From Acidimicrobiia bacterium (GTDB lineage: Bacteria > Actinomycetota > Acidimicrobiia > IMCC26256 > PALSA-610), in NCBI GenBank assembly GCA_027494135.1, contig JAOSJK010000001.1, positions 723,378 through 787,377 on the forward strand: a stretch of DNA of 64,000 bases. Reading direction: 5' to 3'. Numbering within the stretch: position 1 is the stretch's first letter; each line of letters opens with the position of its first letter. Below the pieces are notes generated by a model. It was not told the DNA's origin. It did not search any database and saw only the letters and a list, made by a program, of their open reading frames with translations. The position numbers and the translations under genes were made by a program. Positions 58,959 through 64,000 of the stretch are shown piece by piece.

Positions 58959-60518
58959 GTGGCGGACGCCGCCCCCGGCGCTGCACGAACAGTCGCCGAC
59001 ATCATGAGCCGGCCGGTCATCACGGTCCGGCCATCCGCCACGGTCGCCGACGCCGCCACCCTCATGCGTGAGCAGAGCGTCGGATCGGTTGTCGCCGTCG
59101 ACTCCGACGACCACCCGATCGGGATCCTCACCGAGCGCGACCTGGTGCGCGTGGCCGCCGCCGGCGCCGACGCGGCGACGGCCCCGGTCTCGGAGTGGAT
59201 GACACCCGATCCCGACACGGTCAGCTCCGACCTGCTCGCCTCGGACGCGTTCGCACTCCTCGCCGAGTACGGCTACCGCCACATCCCGGTCGTGGAGGGG
59301 GAGCGCCTCGCGGGGATCGTGTCGATGCGCGACCTGATGCGCATCGCCCTGATACAGCCCGCCGAGGCGATGGCCCACGAGGTGCCCCGTGGCCTCGAGG
59401 GAGTGGTCGTCGCCGAGACGTCGATCGGCGACGTGCGCGGACTGGAGGGCTTCTACCACTACCGCGAGCACAACGCCGTCGACCTCGCCCGCCACCGTCC
59501 ACTCGAAGATGTCTGGCGTCTGCTCGTCGACGGTTCCCTACCTGCGACAGTGACCGAGCGCGAGGCCTTCGCCGCAGAGGTGCGGCCACTCAGACAGGTG
59601 CCTCCCGGGCTCCTGCCCGTCCTCGAGGAGGTCGCCCGGACGGGGAGCGACTTCATACCACTCGACGCGCTCCGCACATCGATCTCGCTCCTCGCCTCGT
59701 CTCTCGACTTCCGCCCGTCGCTCGACGTAGACGAGGAGACGCTCCGCCGCCAGGCACTCCAGGTCTGCGCCGTGGTCCCGACCCTCATCTGCACACTGTG
59801 GCGACTGCGCCAGGGCCTGAGCCCCGTCGAGCCACGCGACGACCTCGGATACGCCGCCAACTACCTGCACATGATGCAGGGAGTCGATCCCAGTGAGGAG
59901 CACGCGGCGGCCGTCGAGAAGTACTTGATCTCCACGATCGACCACGGCTTCAACGCGTCGACGTTCACGGCACGCGTGATCACCTCGACCGGTGCCGACC
60001 TCGGTGCGGCCGTAGTTGGCGCCATCGGCGCGCTCTCGGGCCCGCTACACGGTGGCGCTCCGAGCAGGGCGCTCGCGATGCTCGAGGCGATCGGGACCGC
60101 CGACCGAGCCGAGCCCTGGCTGCGCGACGCAGTGGAACGCGGCGACCGCCTGATGGGCTTCGGCCACCGCGTCTACAAGACCGACGACCCGCGCTCGCTG
60201 CTCCTGCGAGAGGTCGCCGACGGCCTCGGTGGCGAGAAGATGGAGCTGGCCCGCCACATCGAGAGCACCGCCGTGAAGGTGCTCGACGAGCTGAAGCCCG
60301 GTAGGCGCCTCTACACCAACGTCGAGTTCTACGCCGGGATCGTCATGGACTCCTGCGGCGTCCCCCCCGAGCTGTTCACCCCGACCTTCGCGTCGAGCCG
60401 GGTCATCGGGTGGTGCGCCCACATCCTCGAGCAGGCCGCCGACAACCGCCTGATCCGCCCCAGCGCACACTACGTCGGCCCCGCCCCTCCCCAGCCGGTA
60501 CCGGCGATCTCGGGGTAG
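58959..60518 (+). CDS. CBS-domain-citrate synthase fusion
   Basis: 519 residues from GTG 58959 (GGAAGGA upstream), intact. Residues ~8-135 are a pair of CBS domains (MSRPVITVRPSATVADAATL, GILTERDLVRVA, GYRHIPVVEGERLAGIVS). A linker (VVAETSIGDVRGLEGFYHYRE) opens the citrate synthase part. The active-site regions are NASTFTARV, GPLHGGAPSRAL, MGFGHRVYKTDDPR and NVEFYAGIVMDSCGVP. CBS pairs bind adenine nucleotides or AdoMet, so allosteric control by energy state is likely (inference). Could act as citrate or 2-methylcitrate synthase. Confidence 0.92.
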   Translation: MADAAPGAARTVADIMSRPVITVRPSATVADAATLMREQSVGSVVAVDSDDHPIGILTERDLVRVAAAGADAATAPVSEWMTPDPDTVSSDLLASDAFALLAEYGYRHIPVVEGERLAGIVSMRDLMRIALIQPAEAMAHEVPRGLEGVVVAETSIGDVRGLEGFYHYREHNAVDLARHRPLEDVWRLLVDGSLPATVTEREAFAAEVRPLRQVPPGLLPVLEEVARTGSDFIPLDALRTSISLLASSLDFRPSLDVDEETLRRQALQVCAVVPTLICTLWRLRQGLSPVEPRDDLGYAANYLHMMQGVDPSEEHAAAVEKYLISTIDHGFNASTFTARVITSTGADLGAAVVGAIGALSGPLHGGAPSRALAMLEAIGTADRAEPWLRDAVERGDRLMGFGHRVYKTDDPRSLLLREVADGLGGEKMELARHIESTAVKVLDELKPGRRLYTNVEFYAGIVMDSCGVPPELFTPTFASSRVIGWCAHILEQAADNRLIRPSAHYVGPAPPQPVPAISG

Positions 60519-60600
60519 CAGCATTCGCGGGCCGGTACGTGACGCTCGATCTCCGGCGCCGGGCGTTGCAGGAACGCGCCGCGGCAGGCAGTATGCGTAG

Positions 60601-61154
60601 GTGGTGGGTCGGCGCGGTCGAGCACAGCTGCGAGGCGTCTGTACTGCGATTGCCCTGGTCGTGCTGAGCAGTTCCTGCGCGGCCAAGACCGACGCGGCCC
60701 GACCGCTCAGCGATCGCGAGGCACGAAACGCATTCAAGGTGCTCTACACCCTTGCAGCGTCACGAACAGCACCTGCGATGAAGCAGCTGTGTGCGATGTC
60801 GCTGGATGACTGCGCAGGTCTGTCGGGGGGATCCGATCGGCGCCCGACAGTGCTCCTGGCGCAGAAGACCCTCCGAGGATCTTGTGCAGTCGTGACGTGG
60901 GACACGCGTCGTGGATGCTCGTTGTCGACGGTCGAGACGGCCTCGGTCGCCCGTACACGTCGCAGGTCGTACTGGCCCGCGACGGCGAACACGTGGTCCC
61001 AGTGCGGGAGCCGGCTTTCTGGTTGGGCATCGGGCATGCGGGCGAGAAGGTCGTCGGCTCTACGAGCTGGTCGACGGCGTACGCGGCTACGGGGAACACC
61101 TCACCGTTGCATACCGCCGAGATCCTCGCACGAGCCCGCGCCGCGTGTGCGTGA
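60601..61154 (+). CDS. Putative secreted lipoprotein, function unknown (frameshifted)
   Basis: From GTG 60601 a short signal peptide ends in a lipobox-like LSSSCAAK, then LSDREARNAFKVLYTLAASR and paired cysteines (QLCAMSLDDCAGLSGG). Near 60880 the frame shifts to LCSRDVGHASWMLVVDGRDGLGRPYTSQVVLARDGEHVVPVREPAF, which looks like a beta-rich extracellular domain. Beyond 61060 two frames are about equally plausible, one ending at 61154 and one near 61192. I do not recognise the family. No operon partner. Confidence 0.5.
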
Positions 61155-61244
61155 TGCGGTGCGCGCCTCGGGTTCAGTGCCGATCTGGCTGATCACCCCC
61201 GCCGCAGCATGTACCGGCCATCGCGGGGTAGCGCCCCGGACGGG

Positions 61245-62540
61245 TCAGTTGTGGCTGTCGGGTGGTAGGTGGAGCCATCGGGTGTCGAGGCGTTCGCCGG
61301 TGGGGTGCCGGTAGGGGGCGGTGGGGGGTTGCCGGCGGGGTGGTCGTGGTCGGGCGGCGGGGCCGATGGGCCGGCCGTGGGCGTCGGTGAATGCGAGGGT
61401 GTCGGGGTGGCCGGGTGGCCGGTCGGGGTTGCCGGTGATGGTGAGCCGGCCTTGGTGATGCTCTCGGTGGTGGCGGCGACAGAGCGCGACGAGGTTTGCT
61501 CTGTCGGTGGCCCCACCGTTCTCCCAGTGGGTGATGTGGTGGATCTGCAAGAACCTTGTCGCCGCGCAGCCCGGGACGGCGCAGCCGCCGTCGCGGTGCT
61601 CTATCTGACGTCGGGTGCGCTCCGGCACGATGCGCATCGAGCGTCCGACGCTCACGGGTAGCCCGCTGGTCTCGTGCACCGCCCGGATGGTGGTGTCGCA
61701 CCCGATGAGGCGCCGTAGAGCGTCGGGCAGCGGGCTGTGGAGGTGCACGCTGAGACCACCGGGCGCGCCGGGGTCGGTGGGGTCGGTCTCGAGGTGAGCG
61801 TTGATCAGGAACCGACCTGCCGCGGGGAGCGCGGCCTCACCGCAGCGCAGGTAGCTCTCCGAGACACAGACGAGCGCGTCGGCCCACGTGACCCGGGTCC
61901 GCCCCTCACCTGCGGTCGCCTCTCCGGGAGCGTCGCCGTGCGTGTCGCCGGGCTGCTGGCCGAAGAGATCCTGGTGCGCGGCGGTGAGGGCCTGCTCGAC
62001 GACTGCGCCCTCGTCGGCGGGGAGATCCGCGCGGAGATGCCAGCGGCCGTCGTCGCTCCCACCGAAGCTCACGCTGCGACGCTCGGGCTCGGGTACGGGG
62101 GCCTCGGGCGGGGCGTCGGGATCGGACGGCTCGAACGCGTAGCGAGACAGCGCACGGGTGAGCTGACGGACGGTGCACTGCCGGGCCAGGACCACCGCGG
62201 AGCGCTCATGGTCGGCCGGGACATGGCGGGCGATCACCGCGGCCTGATCGAACGAGAGCTCCCCGGCGGTGAACGCTGCCATCGTCGCGGGCAGCTCCGG
62301 GGCCCGGCGGGCGAGTACCAGGAGGCGTCGTGCCTGGCCGGAAGCGACTCCGAGCTGCCACGTCAGCCAGTGAGACGCCGACTGCACCCCATCCTGGTGC
62401 CACACGCCCCTGGCGAGACCATCGGCGACGAGGGCCACGAGACGCCCCTGCGCGGCGTTCGCGAGACCGGCGGCCTCGGCCATGGCGGCCTCGACCTCGA
62501 CGATGTCGGGCTCCCGTGCAGCACACTCAGCAGCGAACAT
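61245..62540 (-). CDS. DUF222/HNH endonuclease protein (13E12-like)
   Basis: An intact 431-residue protein from ATG 62540. An N-terminal helical DUF222 region (WLTWQLGVASGQARRLLVLARR, LSFDQAAVIARHV) leads to a C-terminal HNH motif: CAVPGC, then IHHITHWENGG, NLVALCRRHH. Such proteins are present in many copies in actinobacteria, sometimes near mobile elements; their role is uncertain. TATCAT seven bases upstream fits leaderless transcription. No intein or group I intron seen around it. Confidence 0.87.
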   Translation of the reverse strand: MFAAECAAREPDIVEVEAAMAEAAGLANAAQGRLVALVADGLARGVWHQDGVQSASHWLTWQLGVASGQARRLLVLARRAPELPATMAAFTAGELSFDQAAVIARHVPADHERSAVVLARQCTVRQLTRALSRYAFEPSDPDAPPEAPVPEPERRSVSFGGSDDGRWHLRADLPADEGAVVEQALTAAHQDLFGQQPGDTHGDAPGEATAGEGRTRVTWADALVCVSESYLRCGEAALPAAGRFLINAHLETDPTDPGAPGGLSVHLHSPLPDALRRLIGCDTTIRAVHETSGLPVSVGRSMRIVPERTRRQIEHRDGGCAVPGCAATRFLQIHHITHWENGGATDRANLVALCRRHHREHHQGRLTITGNPDRPPGHPDTLAFTDAHGRPIGPAARPRPPRRQPPTAPYRHPTGERLDTRWLHLPPDSHN

Positions 62541-62547
62541 ACGTTCG

Positions 62548-62553
62548 ATGATA
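62548..62553 (-). promoter_or_regulatory. Candidate -10 element of the DUF222/HNH gene
   Basis: TATCAT on the minus strand, seven bases before ATG 62540. Confidence 0.4.
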
Positions 62554-62769
62554 GACCAAGGGTACGACAACGAGACCCGGGGGCTCCACCGGCGTTCGCA
62601 CAGGTCGCGGCCGCCGACCGGCCGGGCCGTCGCCTGTGCATGTAGCGGGACATCGCTGACACCCGAACCCGAGTCCGGCCCGACCGTCGGGCCGTGGAGA
62701 GCCGAGCCGCCCGGGACACGACGGTGGGGGAGCCGCGTCCCGGGCAGGTCGGATCTGTGGTGCGTTGCG

Positions 62770-63192
62770 TCAGCCGGCTTCGTTGCTGCTCGGCTCGTTG
62801 ACGTCATTGGCCTGGTTGGCCGCCGGACCACCCTCGCACTCGGCACCGGTGGCGTCGAGACCGTCTTCGCACTCGACGTTGTCGGTGTCAGCCGCTTCGG
62901 CTCCCTCGGCCTCGGTACCATCAGCCTCTTCGACCTCGTTGGGCTCGTTCGGGTCGTTGGCCTTGTTCGCCGCCGGGCCGCCGTCGCACTCGGCACCGGT
63001 GGCGTCGAGACCGTTGTCGCACTCGACGTTGTCGGTGTCCGGAGTGACCTTGGTCTCCGCTGCGGGAGGCGTCGGGTCATTGGGGTGAGTGGCTGCTCCG
63101 GCGATGCCGAACGCACCCAGAGTGAGGCCGGTTGCGGTAACGGCGGTGTAGATGATCCGCCGGCCTCGATTCCCTCTGTCCATCCTGGTCAT
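62770..63192 (-). CDS. Secreted acidic protein with two Cys-containing repeats
   Basis: 140 residues from ATG 63192 (GAGAGGA upstream). A signal peptide (IIYTAVTATGLTLGAFGIAGAA) precedes two ~34-residue repeats of the form TDNVECxxGLDATGAECxGG followed by PAANxANDxNEP, separated by an Asp/Glu/Ala linker. Each repeat has two Cys eleven residues apart, probably a disulfide, in an Asp/Glu-rich loop that might bind cations. I know no named family for it. It is divergent from an OmpR-type regulator with a 177-base shared spacer. Confidence 0.7.
   Translation of the reverse strand: MTRMDRGNRGRRIIYTAVTATGLTLGAFGIAGAATHPNDPTPPAAETKVTPDTDNVECDNGLDATGAECDGGPAANKANDPNEPNEVEEADGTEAEGAEAADTDNVECEDGLDATGAECEGGPAANQANDVNEPSSNEAG
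62778..63033 (-). repeat. Duplicated ~100-bp segment coding the two acidic repeats
   Basis: The DNA around 62810-62895 and 62960-63033 is nearly identical (GGCACCGGTGGCGTCGAGAC and flanks), showing internal duplication. Confidence 0.65.
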
Positions 63193-63256
63193 TGACTGGT
63201 CCTCTCTGTAGTGGGTGGGACGAGTCACAGCATCATCCGAGGTCGCTGGATACACG

Positions 63257-63273
63257 CTGAACGATCCTGAACG
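63257..63273 (+). promoter_or_regulatory. Direct repeat CTGAACG spaced 10 bp, possible response-regulator site
   Basis: CTGAACG at 63257-63263 and 63267-63273, one helical turn apart, in the spacer between the acidic protein and the response regulator. OmpR-family regulators bind such tandem half-sites. Confidence 0.45.
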
Positions 63274-63369
63274 TGCTGCCAGCCACCATGGCGAGTCAGG
63301 GCGTGTTCAGCGGGGGTCCAGCCTGGACGTGTCACGATCGGCACTGCGTTGCTGCTCACGGGAGTGCGT

Positions 63370-64000
63370 GTGGCTCGAATACTGGTGGTCGAGGACGAGA
63401 AGCGGGTCGCCGCCGCGGTGCGCCGCGGCCTAGAAGCAAACGGCTTCGCCGTCGATGTCGCCCTACGGGGTGACGACGGTCTGTGGATGGCGACGGAGAA
63501 CCCCTACGACGTGATCGTCCTCGACGTGATGCTGCCGGGGATGAACGGGTTCCGGGTGTGCGCGTCGTTGCGGGAGGCGGGGAACTGGACGCCGATCCTC
63601 ATGTTGACCGCCAAGAGCGGTGAGCTCGACGAGGCCGAGGCGCTCGACACGGGGGCCGACGACTTCTTGTCGAAGCCGTTCTCCTATGTCGTACTCGTCG
63701 CTCGCCTTCGCGCTCTGTTGCGCCGTGGGGTTCGGGAGCGTCCGGTGGTGGTCGAGGCGGCGGGGCTGCGTCTGGACCCGGCAGCGCGCCGGGTGTGGCG
63801 CGGCGATGTCGAGATCTCGTTGACCGCTCGCGAGTTCGCCGTCCTCGAGTTCTTGTTGCGCCGTCGCGATGAGGTCGTAACCAAGACCGAGGTTCTCGAA
63901 GCGGTGTGGGACTACGAGTTCGAAGGCGATCCGAACAACGTCGAGGTGTATGTGAAGCGGCTCCGCCAGAAGATCGATGCACCATTCGACACCAAGACCA
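63370..64000 (+). CDS. OmpR/PhoB-family response regulator, truncated by the window end
   Basis: The first 210 residues, open to the last base. Receiver domain: ILVVEDEKRVAAAVRRGLE, phospho-acceptor Asp in VIVLDVMLPGMNG, MLTAKSG, and switch Lys in FLSKPFSYVVL. A DNA-binding winged helix follows: LTAREFAVLEFLLRRRDEVVTK and PNNVEVYVKRLRQKID. I use GTG 63370 (MARILVVEDE) because GGAG lies five bases upstream; GTG 63364 is also possible. The expected sensor kinase would follow outside the window. Confidence 0.9.
   Translation, partial: MARILVVEDEKRVAAAVRRGLEANGFAVDVALRGDDGLWMATENPYDVIVLDVMLPGMNGFRVCASLREAGNWTPILMLTAKSGELDEAEALDTGADDFLSKPFSYVVLVARLRALLRRGVRERPVVVEAAGLRLDPAARRVWRGDVEISLTAREFAVLEFLLRRRDEVVTKTEVLEAVWDYEFEGDPNNVEVYVKRLRQKIDAPFDTKT

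Noticed and set aside
61245-63116. 623-residue extended form of the DUF222/HNH protein
   Set aside because: The extra N-terminal ~190 residues are the acidic repeat gene read in a wrong frame plus spacer; family sequence begins at ATG 62540.

Overview
The window is about 64 kb of high-GC (roughly two-thirds G+C or more), gene-dense bacterial DNA. Gene content points to Actinomycetota, most likely class Acidimicrobiia. The evidence is a decaprenyl-phosphoryl-arabinose set (UbiA-type phosphoribosyltransferase, DprE1, DprE2), gatCAB near ligA and mnmA, a PASTA Ser/Thr kinase, a B12-dependent methylmalonyl-CoA mutase, a DUF222/HNH protein, and a GYWLV-type repeat L,D-transpeptidase. The class assignment is inference. 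No rRNA, tRNA, CRISPR array, insertion sequence or prophage was seen.

Layout: 1-6.2 kb, a peptidase end and a five-gene oligopeptide ABC importer. 6.2-8.2 kb, a CocE/NonD-type hydrolase. 8.2-11.5 kb, gatC-gatA-gatB. 11.6-15.0 kb, an SCP2-like protein, an MFS exporter and a short-chain dehydrogenase; the first and last carry the same operator-like palindrome. 15.1-23.7 kb, the PASTA kinase, ligA, a MetE-like protein, mnmA and cysteine desulfurase. 23.8-25.4 kb, an HtrA-like lipoprotein. 25.9-29.0 kb, methylmalonyl-CoA mutase and its GTPase MeaB. 29.2-36.0 kb, a CHASE-PAS-GGDEF-EAL protein, an unknown protein, sirtuin, a rhodanese-MoeB fusion and an L,D-transpeptidase. 36.1-43.5 kb, leucyl aminopeptidase, cobalamin adenosyltransferase, secreted trypsin with FG-GAP repeats, and MetH. 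45.0-49.4 kb, lipoamide dehydrogenase, E2 acyltransferase, LipB and LipA. 49.6-54.6 kb, a flippase-UbiA-DprE1-DprE2-HAD operon for the arabinose donor. 54.6-55.2 kb, a VapBC-like toxin-antitoxin pair. 55.2-60.5 kb, an AGPS-like flavoenzyme, a HAD hydrolase, a histidine phosphatase, an enoyl-CoA hydratase and a CBS-citrate synthase fusion. 60.6-64.0 kb, a lipoprotein, a DUF222/HNH protein, an acidic repeat protein and the start of an OmpR-type response regulator.

The metabolic theme is propionate/fatty-acid and lipoate/B12-dependent metabolism: methylmalonyl-CoA mutase, MeaB, the adenosyltransferase and MetH all depend on cobalamin, and E2/E3 sit with both lipoylation genes. Many genes are interrupted by 1-2 bp indels, mostly in C or G runs or GC-dinucleotide repeats. 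I read these as assembly or sequencing errors and annotate the restored genes, giving the approximate break points. A second recurring signal is a TANNNT hexamer 6-9 bp upstream of start codons, which suggests leaderless transcription.
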